Shown: positions 21,892 through 30,825 of the stretch, in pieces
How the letters are laid out: each line of letters begins with the position of its first letter
Numbering within the stretch: position 1 is the stretch's first letter
Assembly: GCA_004213835.1 (NCBI GenBank)
Contig: SHAE01000001.1
Coordinates: 1-64,000 of the forward strand
Length of the DNA stretch: 64,000 nt
Source of the DNA: OM182 bacterium
Lineage (GTDB): Bacteria > Pseudomonadota > Gammaproteobacteria > Pseudomonadales > Azotimanducaceae
Reading direction: 5' to 3'
Program-made: the position numbers and the translations under genes
Notes under the pieces: generated by a model
The model's database searches: none
Seen by the model: only the letters and a program-made list of their open reading frames with translations
Told to the model about the DNA's origin: nothing

Positions 21892-21900
21892 TGCTATACT
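21892..21900 (+). promoter_or_regulatory. argH promoter, extended -10
   Basis: TGCTATACT (TATACT at 21895-21900) is a good extended -10 element 41 bases before the argH ATG. No clear -35 is present, as is usual for extended -10 promoters. Confidence 0.45.
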
Positions 21901-21940
21901 TTGTCTACACGACAATCAGCCATGGACAAGGCCGACTATA

Positions 21941-23350
21941 ATGGAAAACCCTAGCAGCCCAAGCCCCGAAGCCAGTCAAGGCGGGTCGTTACGCGGACGC
22001 TTTAGTGAGGCGACGGACGAATTTGTACAGGTATTTACCGCCTCCATCGACTTTGACCGACGCCTCTACCGGGAGGATATTGCAGGCTCTATTGCCCATG
22101 CCACCATGCTCGAAACCATTGGCGTACTCACGTTGGCCGAACAAGAACAGATCGTCAGCGGGCTCAACACGATCCTTAGGGAAATTGAAGACGGCGAGAT
22201 GCAGTGGCGAGTCGAGCTCGAAGACGTGCATATGAATATTGAGCATCGGCTCATCGAACTGGTCGGCGATACCGGCAAAAAACTCCATACCGGACGCTCG
22301 CGCAATGATCAGGTCGCCACAGACATTCGGCTTTATCTGCGAACGGCCATAGACCACTTGGTCGCACAACAAAGCGACCTCCTGCGTGCTCTGGCCGATC
22401 TCGCTGACGCCAACGCAGACACCATCATGCCTGGGTTCACTCACCTGCAGGCCGCTCAACCCATCACCCTTGGTCACCACCTTATGGCCTGGTTCGAGAT
22501 GCTCAAGCGCGACCGAGATCGCCTGTTGGATTGCCGCAAGCGCGTGAACCATCTGCCCTTGGGGGCTGCTGCCTTAGCTGGCACACCGTATTTGCCCGAT
22601 CGCAACTTGGTGGCGCAGCTGCTGGGTTTCGATGATGTTTGCGAAAATTCCTTGGATGCTGTGAGCGATCGGGATTTCGCCATCGAGTTTTGTGCCGCCG
22701 CGGCGCTATGTCTGACACATATGTCCCGCTGGTGCGAAGAGATGGTGCTTTGGTCCTCCCAACAGTTTGACTTTATTACCCTACCGGACCGCTTTTGTAC
22801 CGGCTCTAGCATCATGCCGCAGAAGAAGAACCCCGATGTGCCGGAATTGATTCGCGGCAAAACCGGACGGGTCAACGGACACCTCATCTCGCTGCTCACG
22901 CTGATGAAAAGCCAACCGCTGGCGTACAACAAAGACAACCAAGAAGATAAGGAGCCTTTGTTTGACGCCGTGGATACCCTCGATCACTGCCTAACGGCGC
23001 TCATTGGCATGGTGCCCAACATCGAGGCCAATACAGAGGTCATGCTGCAGGCAACGCTGCGCGGCTTTACCACCGCAACAGATCTTGCCGACTACCTTGT
23101 GCGCAAAAATGTGCCGTTTCGCGATGCACATGACATGGTTGGCCAAGCGGTGCAGTTGGCGCTCAAACAAGGCAAGTCCTTAGAGGAAATGAGCCTTGCA
23201 GAGCTCAATGGCAATGCAACGAGCGTTATCGAGCAAGACATCTACGAGGTTTTGACGCCCCAAGGCTCGATTGCCTCACGCGATCATATCGGCGGTACTG
23301 CGCCGCAACAGGTTCGCGCGGCCATCACTCGGGCCCGCGCCCAGATTTGA
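21941..23350 (+). CDS. argH: Argininosuccinate lyase
   Basis: This 469-residue enzyme of the fumarase/aspartase superfamily splits argininosuccinate into arginine and fumarate, the last step of arginine synthesis. The superfamily signature [12 protein letters not shown] is at 288-299; THLQAAQP near 167-174 and [12 protein letters not shown] near 117-128 are further active-site blocks. I chose the ATG at 21941 because homology begins soon after it; longer frames run back into the promoter. It is divergent from algZ and ends 49 bases before lysA. Confidence 0.96.
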   Translation: MENPSSPSPEASQGGSLRGRFSEATDEFVQVFTASIDFDRRLYREDIAGSIAHATMLETIGVLTLAEQEQIVSGLNTILREIEDGEMQWRVELEDVHMNIEHRLIELVGDTGKKLHTGRSRNDQVATDIRLYLRTAIDHLVAQQSDLLRALADLADANADTIMPGFTHLQAAQPITLGHHLMAWFEMLKRDRDRLLDCRKRVNHLPLGAAALAGTPYLPDRNLVAQLLGFDDVCENSLDAVSDRDFAIEFCAAAALCLTHMSRWCEEMVLWSSQQFDFITLPDRFCTGSSIMPQKKNPDVPELIRGKTGRVNGHLISLLTLMKSQPLAYNKDNQEDKEPLFDAVDTLDHCLTALIGMVPNIEANTEVMLQATLRGFTTATDLADYLVRKNVPFRDAHDMVGQAVQLALKQGKSLEEMSLAELNGNATSVIEQDIYEVLTPQGSIASRDHIGGTAPQQVRAAITRARAQI

Positions 23351-23399
23351 TCGATACCCAAGCCCGCGCTTTCATTCGACAACCAGTAAGGAATCTTCG

Positions 23400-24701
23400 G
23401 TGACAGTAAACCCAGAGTTATTGCGGGCCAGTGCCGCCCACTACGCCGATGGTGAGCTATCCATTGAGGCCGTGGCACTGGCTGAGGTTGCCGACGCCGT
23501 GGGCACCCCGGTCTATGTCTATTCGTCCGCCATGTTCGCCACCCAATACCATCTGCTCACAACGGCGCTTCGTGGGTTGCCGCATCGCCTGCACTACGCA
23601 GTCAAAGCAAATTCCACCCTCGCGGTTATGAAGCAGTTTGCCGACCTCGGCGCAGGTTTTGACATCGTCTCGGGTGGTGAGCTGAGCCGCGTCTTGGCCG
23701 TCGGCGGTGATCCTGCCCAAGTCGTATTCTCTGGCGTTGGTAAGTCAATTGAAGAAATCGACTTTGCGCTCAAAACGGGGATCGAATGCTTCAACGTCGA
23801 AAGCGCTGATGAGTTAGCCCGCATCAGTGACCGAGCCAACATTTTGGGCAAGGTAGCGCCGATTGCGCTGCGCATTAACCCCAATGTGGATGCTCAAACC
23901 CACCCCTATATCTCCACGGGGTTAAAGGAAAACAAGTTTGGTATCGCGCAGGAAAATGCGCTGGCCCTATACCAGCGCGCCCAAGCCGACCCTTGCATTC
24001 AAGTGCGCGGCATCGCCTGTCATATCGGCTCGCAAATTGGCGACCCGCAGCCCCTCTTTGATGCGCTGGAACAGTTACTCACGCTGATCGACGCGCTGAA
24101 AGACGAGGGCATCGTGTTAACGGATATCGATCTAGGCGGCGGTTTCGGTGTGACCTATGACGATGAGCCAGCCTTCGATGTCAGTGCCTGGGGCGCAAGG
24201 CTAAAGCAACGCTTAGCAGATCGTGACCTGCAGTTATCCATTGAACCGGGTCGCTTCTTAACGGCTAACGCTGGTGTTTTGCTGACCCGGGTTGAGTACC
24301 TCAAGCCAGGTGAAGAAAGCTCGCCATCATCTGCAGCGCATGTATCGAGCAAGCATTTTGCCGTCGTAGACGCGGCCATGAACGACCTACTGCGCCCATC
24401 GCTGTATCAAGCGTGGCATGGCGTGTTGCCGGTCAGCCAAGGTAGCGAAGGCGAGACCAAGTCTTGGGATATCGTGGGCCCAATCTGCGAGTCAGGCGAT
24501 TGGCTCGCGAAAGATCGCCAGTTGTCGCTGAGTGCCGGCGACCTGCTGTGTGTGTTGAGCGCTGGAGCCTATGGTTCAACCCTATCGTCGAATTACAACA
24601 CCCGGCCGCGTGCCGCTGAGGTGCTCGTAGACGGCGCAGCCTTTCGTCTTGTCAGGCGCCGCGAGAGCCTCCAAGATCTATTAAACACAGAGATGCTTTG
24701 A
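23400..24701 (+). CDS. lysA: Diaminopimelate decarboxylase
   Basis: This 433-residue PLP enzyme of the alanine racemase-like fold III family converts meso-diaminopimelate to lysine. PLP binds Lys69 in YAVKANS; other marks are HIGSQI, the GGGFGV loop and CESGDWLAKDR near the dimer active site. I chose the GTG at 23400 because AGTAAGGA precedes it and homology starts here; an upstream ATG overlaps argH and is unlikely. The stop overlaps the possible TTG start of dapF. It heads a coupled run with dapF, DUF484, xerC and yigB. Confidence 0.95.
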   Translation: MTVNPELLRASAAHYADGELSIEAVALAEVADAVGTPVYVYSSAMFATQYHLLTTALRGLPHRLHYAVKANSTLAVMKQFADLGAGFDIVSGGELSRVLAVGGDPAQVVFSGVGKSIEEIDFALKTGIECFNVESADELARISDRANILGKVAPIALRINPNVDAQTHPYISTGLKENKFGIAQENALALYQRAQADPCIQVRGIACHIGSQIGDPQPLFDALEQLLTLIDALKDEGIVLTDIDLGGGFGVTYDDEPAFDVSAWGARLKQRLADRDLQLSIEPGRFLTANAGVLLTRVEYLKPGEESSPSSAAHVSSKHFAVVDAAMNDLLRPSLYQAWHGVLPVSQGSEGETKSWDIVGPICESGDWLAKDRQLSLSAGDLLCVLSAGAYGSTLSSNYNTRPRAAEVLVDGAAFRLVRRRESLQDLLNTEML

Positions 24702-24712
24702 GCGCCGACGCT

Positions 24713-25555
24713 ATGCTCAATTTCAGCAAAATGCACAGTCTGGGTAACGACTTTATGGTGGTCGACGGCGTGACAACGTCAGTGCAGATCGACCCCGAAC
24801 AAGTCGCTGCCTGGGGCAACCGTCAGCGCGGTATTGGCTTCGATCAACTGCTGCTGGTAGCACCCCCGAGCGCACCTGCCTGCGACTTCGACTACGTCAT
24901 CTTCAACGCCGACGGCAGCGAAGCGCAGCAGTGTGGCAATGGTACGCGCTGTGTTACCGACTTTGTGCACCGCCTCGGCCTTACCCAACAACGTCATCTG
25001 AGCTGGCACTCCAAGGGTGGCATTGTGCATACGGCCAAGCAAAGTGATGGCAGTATCGAGACTTGGATGCCAGCTCCCAGCCTCGAACATACGGCGGTGC
25101 CGTTTATTCATCCTCAACCCGGCGCAGATATCACACTGACCACCGAGCATGGCGATTTCAGCATCGTGCCAGTCTCCGTGGGAAATCCGCACGGCGTGGT
25201 CTTTGTCGACGATGTCATCAATCTCGATGTGGCTCAGATTGGTCAGGCACTTTCGCATCACGAAGCGTTCCCAGCACGGGCCAACATCGGTTTTTGCCAA
25301 GTCGTCAACGAAGGCTTTGTGCGTTTGAGGGTTTTTGAGCGCGGCGCCGCTGAGACACTCGCCTGCGGTAGCGGCGCCTGTGCTGCTGTGGTCGCAGGCA
25401 GACAGACAGGCCGGTTGAGCAACCGAGTGAAAGTATCTCTGCCTGGGGGCAAACTGCGGGTGGAATGGCCCAACGGCAGCGGCCCAATCAAACTGACCGG
25501 CGATTCTACATTTGTCTACGAAGGGCAGCTTAGCGGGGTAGGTTCAAGCACATGA
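24713..25555 (+). CDS. dapF: Diaminopimelate epimerase
   Basis: This 280-residue cofactor-independent epimerase converts LL- to meso-diaminopimelate for lysine and peptidoglycan. The two catalytic cysteines are Cys74 in CGNGTRC and Cys218 in ACGSGACA. I chose the ATG at 24713 (MLNFSKMHSLGND), the usual family start; a TTG at 24698 overlapping the lysA stop would add five residues. The stop overlaps the start of the DUF484 gene by four bases. It supplies the substrate for LysA encoded just before. Confidence 0.96.
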   Translation: MLNFSKMHSLGNDFMVVDGVTTSVQIDPEQVAAWGNRQRGIGFDQLLLVAPPSAPACDFDYVIFNADGSEAQQCGNGTRCVTDFVHRLGLTQQRHLSWHSKGGIVHTAKQSDGSIETWMPAPSLEHTAVPFIHPQPGADITLTTEHGDFSIVPVSVGNPHGVVFVDDVINLDVAQIGQALSHHEAFPARANIGFCQVVNEGFVRLRVFERGAAETLACGSGACAAVVAGRQTGRLSNRVKVSLPGGKLRVEWPNGSGPIKLTGDSTFVYEGQLSGVGSST

Positions 25556-26247
25556 CCATTGAGAAATTTACCGGCGGGAAAGATCTGCCGCCACTGAGCG
25601 ATCAAGCCGTCCTAAACTTCTTGCGACAATCGCCGGATTTTTTCCTGCGCCATCCCAGCGCGCTTTCAGACTTAAGCCTGCCCCATGAATCCGGGCAGGC
25701 GGTCTCCTTGATTGAACGCCAAATCGATATTCTGCGGGAGCGCAATGTGACCATGCGTCGACGCATGAATGAGTTGCTGCAGGCTGCTCGCTCGAACGAT
25801 GAAATTTTTGCCAAAACTCGATCATTAAACTTAGCGCTACTCGAGGTAAATAGCTGGCCGGAACTCAATGAAGTGCTGGCGACCCACGTCTTGGTCGACT
25901 TTGAGGCGGACTTCGTTTGCGCCCATCTATGCGAGGCCGAGTTGGCCCTTGCACTAGATCACATCCAACATCACAACGAGCATATGCCGCTGCAACACCT
26001 ACACAGCAACACCAGCGCGCTATGCACGACACTGCGGCGAGAGGAGCTCACCCAAATGTTTCCGCTTTCCGATCACGAGGACAGCGGTAGCGCTGCTATT
26101 TTGAATCTCTCGCTGCTCAACGGCAGCGGCGCGCTATGTATTGGCAGCCGTGATCCAGGGCGATTTGCAAAGGATATGGACACCTTATTCGTCACCTACA
26201 TTGCCGACATTGTCGCCAAGGTGATGAACCGCCTCGCCGCGTCATGA
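25552..26247 (+). CDS. DUF484 family protein
   Basis: This 231-residue protein has the DUF484 pattern: an N-terminal block with FLRQSPDFFLRHP and SLIERQIDILRERN, a helical linker with MRRRMNELLQAAR, and a GAF-like C-terminal half ending in FVTYIADIVAKVMNRL. The family is almost always found between dapF and xerC in gammaproteobacteria, as here, with four-base overlaps at both ends. Its biochemical role is unknown; the GAF-like fold suggests small-molecule or protein binding (inference). Confidence 0.88.
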   Translation: MTIEKFTGGKDLPPLSDQAVLNFLRQSPDFFLRHPSALSDLSLPHESGQAVSLIERQIDILRERNVTMRRRMNELLQAARSNDEIFAKTRSLNLALLEVNSWPELNEVLATHVLVDFEADFVCAHLCEAELALALDHIQHHNEHMPLQHLHSNTSALCTTLRREELTQMFPLSDHEDSGSAAILNLSLLNGSGALCIGSRDPGRFAKDMDTLFVTYIADIVAKVMNRLAAS

Positions 26248-27164
26248 AGCAACCCTACGACAGCGCCCAGCCGTGGCTTGAGCGGTTTTTATTAACCCTT
26301 AAGCAGCAGCGTAACTATTCGCCTCGCACCTTGGTGGCCTATCGCCATGATGTTGAGCGATTTGTCGTTTTTATTAGCGACGACCCAGCAAGCGCCAATA
26401 CCCAAGACATCGCGCGATTTACCGTTCACCTCAAGCAGCAAGGCTTGAGCAATAGCAGCATTTCGCGCTGTCTCTCGGCGGTTCGAAGTTTCTACCATTT
26501 TTTGCTCAGCCAAGGCCAAGTAACAACGAATCCCGCCGCGGTTAACACCGGGCCCAAGATCAAGCGGCGCCTGCCCAAGGTGCTGGATACGGATCAGGCG
26601 GCGCAGCTTTTGAACGTCAGCGCCGATGACTCCCAGTCGTTGCGCGATAAAGTGCTGCTCGAACTCTTCTACGGCAGCGGTCTGCGGCTGAGTGAGCTTG
26701 CGAACTTAAGACTGAGCGATGTTGATTTAGCCCAAGGCATGGTTCAGGTGCTGGGTAAGGGCAGTAAGGAACGGCGCGTACCCTTGGGCCGTCTGTGCAT
26801 GGCAGCACTGCGTCAATGGATGCAAAACTTGGGCGCAGACACCAGTGGCTGGCTCTTTCCCGGTCGCGGCGGCAACAGTATTTCGACGCGCACGATACAA
26901 AATCGCCTGAAAAAAATTGCCGCAGTTCAGCTCGGCGATGACAGCCTGCATCCGCATATGCTGCGCCATACCTACGCCACCCACATGCTGGAATCCTCCG
27001 GCGACTTGCGCGGCATTCAAGAGCTGCTGGGTCATAGCGACATAGCGACCACACAAATCTATACGCACCTCGACTTCCAGCACCTTGCCCGGGTGTACGA
27101 CAACGCTCATCCGCGCGCGCATAAGCCTCGCAATAAGGGAAGCAGCACGTCAGAGACGTCGTGA
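26244..27164 (+). CDS. xerC: Site-specific tyrosine recombinase XerC
   Basis: This 306-residue recombinase acts with XerD at dif sites to resolve chromosome dimers. The N-terminal SAM-like core-binding domain (about 8-92) is followed by the catalytic domain with the full set of residues: Arg148, Lys172, His238, Arg241, His264 and nucleophile Tyr273 (QIYTH). The chromosomal context after dapF-DUF484 identifies it as XerC rather than a phage or integron integrase. It overlaps yigB through a GTGA junction. Confidence 0.95.
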   Translation: MKQPYDSAQPWLERFLLTLKQQRNYSPRTLVAYRHDVERFVVFISDDPASANTQDIARFTVHLKQQGLSNSSISRCLSAVRSFYHFLLSQGQVTTNPAAVNTGPKIKRRLPKVLDTDQAAQLLNVSADDSQSLRDKVLLELFYGSGLRLSELANLRLSDVDLAQGMVQVLGKGSKERRVPLGRLCMAALRQWMQNLGADTSGWLFPGRGGNSISTRTIQNRLKKIAAVQLGDDSLHPHMLRHTYATHMLESSGDLRGIQELLGHSDIATTQIYTHLDFQHLARVYDNAHPRAHKPRNKGSSTSETS

Positions 27165-27901
27165 ATAAACTGCAAAAGCCAAATCCCAGTATCGACCTCG
27201 TGACCTTTGATCTCGACAACACGCTATGGGATGTGATGCAAACCATCACCGCCGCCGAAAAACTATTGCGCGGTTGGATGGCCGAACATACCCCAGCGGC
27301 ACTGGGAATCTATGCCTCCGAGCGAGTTGGTGACATTCGCGAGCAGGTGCTTAAAACGCATGACGACAAGCGTCATGACCTATCCTTTCTGCGTATCGCA
27401 GTACTGCGTCAGTGCATGCTCGCAGCAGACATGTCGCCCGCGGATGCTGACGAAAACGCCAAGCAAGCGTTTGCTGTGTTCTTTGCTGGGCGCAATGACG
27501 TTGCTTTCTATCCAAATGCCATTACGACACTGGAAACCCTTAGTCAGCAATACGCGCTGTATGCATTGACTAATGGCAATGCCGATGTCGAGCGCGTGGG
27601 TATTGGCCGCTTTTTTTCCGGTGCGGTGAGTAGCGCAGACGTCGGTGCCAGCAAGCCCGATCAACAAATGTTCACCACGGTACTCGCGAAGGCCGGCGTG
27701 TCAGCAGACCGCGCCGTCCATATTGGCGATCACCTATCGGATGACGTGTTCGGCGCAAACCGGGCTGGCATGCGCTCTATTTGGTTTAACTATGAAGGCC
27801 AAGCCACCAACGATACCGACCATAAGCCCACGGCTCAGGCATATGCACTGGCCGAATTGCCCGCGGTCCTCGCGAGTTTGGACGCGGCCAGAACGCGTTA
27901 G
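27161..27901 (+). CDS. yigB: HAD family hydrolase YigB
   Basis: This 246-residue HAD phosphatase has motif I FDLDNTLWD near 17-25, motif II ALTNGNAD, a conserved lysine in GASKPDQQMF and motif IV HIGDHLSDDVFGA. YigB of E. coli dephosphorylates FMN and other small phosphates. Translation starts at GTG 27161 overlapping the xerC stop. It ends the lysA-dapF-DUF484-xerC-yigB run and converges with thrC with only two bases between the stop codons. Confidence 0.87.
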   Translation: MNKLQKPNPSIDLVTFDLDNTLWDVMQTITAAEKLLRGWMAEHTPAALGIYASERVGDIREQVLKTHDDKRHDLSFLRIAVLRQCMLAADMSPADADENAKQAFAVFFAGRNDVAFYPNAITTLETLSQQYALYALTNGNADVERVGIGRFFSGAVSSADVGASKPDQQMFTTVLAKAGVSADRAVHIGDHLSDDVFGANRAGMRSIWFNYEGQATNDTDHKPTAQAYALAELPAVLASLDAARTR

Positions 27902-27903
27902 CG

Positions 27904-29295
27904 CTAAGCCCGTGGCTCGCTGCGCAGCTGCTCTACTAGGTACGTTTTAACCGCGTCTATGTCGCAAGGCAGCGCTTGGCGATGCATGGTCAAACCTTTC
28001 AATGCTTCAAGGGTAGGGTGCGTGGGTTCACTGCCCGTGGCCTCCTCGACAGCCTCTGGAAACTTCGCTGGGTGCGCAGTCGCGACCACGACAATATCCG
28101 TCGGGGTCTCTCGGTGATCTGGGTGATCTAGATGATTTCGGGCTGCGTGATAACCCACCGCCGTATGTGGATCGAGCACGTAGCCAAACTGCGTATTTAC
28201 TTCGTGCATCGCTGCGAGCGTTTGCTCTCGGTTCACCGCCACACTCGACATCAGCTGAGTGTCTGGAGGCGCGCCAATGCTGGCGGCGCCGTTGGCAGCA
28301 AACTCCTGCATAAACGCCACCAGCCGGTCACTGTCTTGTTCAAAGTGGTAGTACAAAAAGCGCTCAAAGTTGCTGGCGACCTGAATGTCCATGGCCGGCG
28401 ATAAGGTTTGGTGCACTTCGCCTCGGGCATAGGTGCCGGTCGCAAAGAAGCGCGCCAAAATATCGTTATCGTTAGTGGCCACCAACAGATGTGCAATGGG
28501 AAAGCCCATGCGTTGGGCTAAATAGGCGGCAAATACATTGCCAAAGTTGCCCGTCGGCACACAAAAAGCGGCGCCAGCGGAGCTGCGTAAGCTGGCGTAA
28601 CCGTAGTAGACAATTTGCGCCAGCACGCGAGCCCAATTGACCGAATTGACCGCGCCGAGCTGATAGGTTGACTTGTACTGTGCGTCGGCGAAAACGGTTT
28701 TCATGATGTTCTGGCAGTCGTCAAAACTGCCTTCGAGTTCGATGCAGTGCACGTTGTCGTCGTCGACGGTGGTCATTTGCATTTCTTGCAGGGGGCTCAC
28801 ACGACCCTTGGGATACATGATGAAGATGTCGATATTTTTCTGGCCGCGCACGCCGTCAATCGCAGCGCTTCCCGTATCGCCGCTGGTCGCGCCGAGAATG
28901 TTTAGGCGTTGGCCGCGCTCACCGAGCACATGTTCAAACAGCTTGCCCAGCAGCTGCAGCGCCACATCCTTGAATGCCAGCGTCGGTCCATGAAAGAGCT
29001 CCAGCACAGTAATGCCATCGAGTTGTTGTAAGGCGACCACATCATCGTGGTTAAAGGTGGCATAAGAATCTGCAATCAAGCCGTGCAGCGTCGTGGGGTC
29101 GATGTCGTCGATAAATTTGGGTATCAGTGCTTGGGCAAGCTCGACAAAGGTCAGGTCTCGCCAACGGTCAAGGTCCGGCCGAATATCGGGAATGGTTTCG
29201 GGTACGAGAAGGCCCTCATCTGAGGCAAGCCCCATGAGTAGGGCATCGCTGAAGCTGAGGCCAGCGACCTGGCCACGGGTGCTTTTGTATTTCAT
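27904..29295 (-). CDS. thrC: Threonine synthase
   Basis: This 463-residue PLP enzyme converts O-phosphohomoserine to threonine. The N-terminus MKYKSTRGQV is typical, PLP binds Lys109 in PTLAFKDVALQ, and the phosphate-binding loop TSGDTGSAAIDG follows. Length fits the longer, yeast-like class common in gammaproteobacteria. In Pseudomonas thrC follows hom; here no hom lies next to it. It is separated from the upstream amtB gene by an intrinsic terminator and so is probably transcribed from its own promoter in 29296-29373. Confidence 0.95.
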   Translation of the reverse strand: MKYKSTRGQVAGLSFSDALLMGLASDEGLLVPETIPDIRPDLDRWRDLTFVELAQALIPKFIDDIDPTTLHGLIADSYATFNHDDVVALQQLDGITVLELFHGPTLAFKDVALQLLGKLFEHVLGERGQRLNILGATSGDTGSAAIDGVRGQKNIDIFIMYPKGRVSPLQEMQMTTVDDDNVHCIELEGSFDDCQNIMKTVFADAQYKSTYQLGAVNSVNWARVLAQIVYYGYASLRSSAGAAFCVPTGNFGNVFAAYLAQRMGFPIAHLLVATNDNDILARFFATGTYARGEVHQTLSPAMDIQVASNFERFLYYHFEQDSDRLVAFMQEFAANGAASIGAPPDTQLMSSVAVNREQTLAAMHEVNTQFGYVLDPHTAVGYHAARNHLDHPDHRETPTDIVVVATAHPAKFPEAVEEATGSEPTHPTLEALKGLTMHRQALPCDIDAVKTYLVEQLRSEPRA

Positions 29296-29373
29296 GAAGT
29301 TCCGAAAAACCGATGGAGGCGGGCAGTTTAAACCGTCAAGAAAATCAATGAAGCAAAAGTTTTAACCGAACAC

Positions 29374-29395
29374 AAAAAAGCCGCCTCGCGGCGGC
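29374..29395 (-). terminator. Intrinsic terminator after the second amtB gene
   Basis: Read on the minus strand, GCCGCC-GCGA-GGCGGC (29395-29380) forms a strong 6-bp GC stem followed by TTTTTT (29379-29374). It separates the glnK-amtB-amtB unit from thrC. Confidence 0.85.
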
Positions 29396-29448
29396 TATTT
29401 CGTTACCGGGCGAGACCTGCGTCTCGCCGAGCAGCTATCTAACTGAGC

Positions 29449-30663
29449 CTACTTTGAGAACTCAGGGTAGGCAGCGATGCCAATCTCAGCGCTGTCTGCA
29501 CCGACCATTTGGTCCTCGTCGGACAGGCGGATACCGAACAGCATCTTGATGATGAACCAGACAACCAAGGCCGCAGCAAAGGTGAAGCCCAAGATCGCGC
29601 CCAGTCCAGTGAGCTGACCCGCCAACGTTGCATCATCGTTGGTGATGAGCACCGCCAGCAGACCCCAGATGCCACAGGTACCGTGAACCGAGATCGCACC
29701 AACGGGATCGTCAATGCGCATTTTGTCTAGGCCGACAATGGACAGCACGACAATTAGACCACCAACCGCGCCGATCAGCATGGATTCGACGTTGGTACCA
29801 GACAGCGGTTCTGCGGTAATGGATACCAATCCCGCCAACGCGCCATTCAGCGCCATGGTGAGGTCGGCCTTGCCAAACATGGCTCGGGCCAGAACCAAGG
29901 CGGCGATCAAGCCACCTGCCGCAGCCATATTCGTGTTGACGAATACCTGTGCAACTGCATTAGCTTCATCGATGTTGCTGAGCATTAACTCAGAGCCACC
30001 GTTAAATCCGAACCAGCCAAACCAGAGAATGAACATGCCCAGTGTCGCCAAGGGCATATTCGACCCTGGAATTGGGTTGATCTCGCCATTGGGGCCATAC
30101 TTGCCATTGCGAGGTCCGAGTAAGAGCACGCCGGCGAGCGCTGCGGCAGCACCACACATATGTACGATACCGGAGCCGGCAAAATCGATGAATCCGGCGT
30201 CTGACAAGAATCCACCGCCCCAGCTCCAACTTCCTTGGAATGGATAGATAAAGCCCGTCATAACGACGGCGAATAACAGAAATGACCAGAGCTTCATGCG
30301 CTCGGCAACCGCACCGGAAATAATTGACATGGCTGTCGCTACGAAGACCACTTGGAAAAAGAAGTCAGAGCGGGCTGAGTAGTAGACGTCACCACCGGAG
30401 GCCAGTACATCGTCAACGGTATTTTCAGAACCGATGAGCATGCCGCCGCCACCGTACATAATCGCGTAACCAATCAGCAGATACATGACGCTAGCGATGG
30501 CAAAAAGCGCCACGTTCTTCGTCAAAATCTCCGAGGTATTTTTGCTTTGCACCATGCCCGCCTCGAGCATTGCAAAACCTGGCGCCATGAACATCACGAG
30601 GACCCCCATGACCAGAAAGTAGAATGTATCTACCGCGTAACTTAATTGAACAAGATCTTCCAC
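29449..30663 (-). CDS. amtB: Ammonium transporter AmtB, second tandem copy
   Basis: This 404-residue trimeric channel protein with eleven predicted membrane helices conducts ammonia/ammonium into the cell. The pore twin histidines are His168 (GIVHMCGAA) and His327 (SVHGTCGIWG). It lacks the extra N-terminal signal segment of E. coli AmtB. It is a close paralogue of the gene at 30826-32037: most membrane segments are identical in sequence, with differences clustered near residues 45-85 and at the C-terminus. It lies 162 bases behind that copy, with a hairpin between, and ends at an intrinsic terminator. The C-terminal tail, where PII proteins bind, differs between copies. Confidence 0.93.
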   Translation of the reverse strand: MEDLVQLSYAVDTFYFLVMGVLVMFMAPGFAMLEAGMVQSKNTSEILTKNVALFAIASVMYLLIGYAIMYGGGGMLIGSENTVDDVLASGGDVYYSARSDFFFQVVFVATAMSIISGAVAERMKLWSFLLFAVVMTGFIYPFQGSWSWGGGFLSDAGFIDFAGSGIVHMCGAAAALAGVLLLGPRNGKYGPNGEINPIPGSNMPLATLGMFILWFGWFGFNGGSELMLSNIDEANAVAQVFVNTNMAAAGGLIAALVLARAMFGKADLTMALNGALAGLVSITAEPLSGTNVESMLIGAVGGLIVVLSIVGLDKMRIDDPVGAISVHGTCGIWGLLAVLITNDDATLAGQLTGLGAILGFTFAAALVVWFIIKMLFGIRLSDEDQMVGADSAEIGIAAYPEFSK

Positions 30664-30778
30664 CGAATCTCTCCATTTGTTTTGTTGGCTTCAACCCGCC
30701 CCGCAGGCTCGCTGCTAAGGGCTGCTTCACTCAATGACTGATCGCATTGCAAGGGTTGAAGGGTTTGGCCTGTGAACA

Positions 30779-30807
30779 GAGGATGGCGGTCCGACACCGC
30801 CACCCTC
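30779..30807 (-). other. Stable hairpin between the two amtB genes, no T tract
   Basis: On the minus strand GAGGGTGGCGGT pairs with ACCGCCATCCTC across the loop GTCGG: a 12-bp stem with one G-U pair. No T run follows, so it is not a classical terminator. It may protect or process the mRNA between the two copies (inference). Confidence 0.5.
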
Positions 30808-30825
30808 GTGTTCGAAACGAATCGA

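Noticed and set aside
26244-27164. Tyrosine recombinase as a sign of an integron or genomic island
   Set aside because: Its position between DUF484 and yigB, with coupled starts, identifies chromosomal XerC; no attachment site or island boundary is seen.
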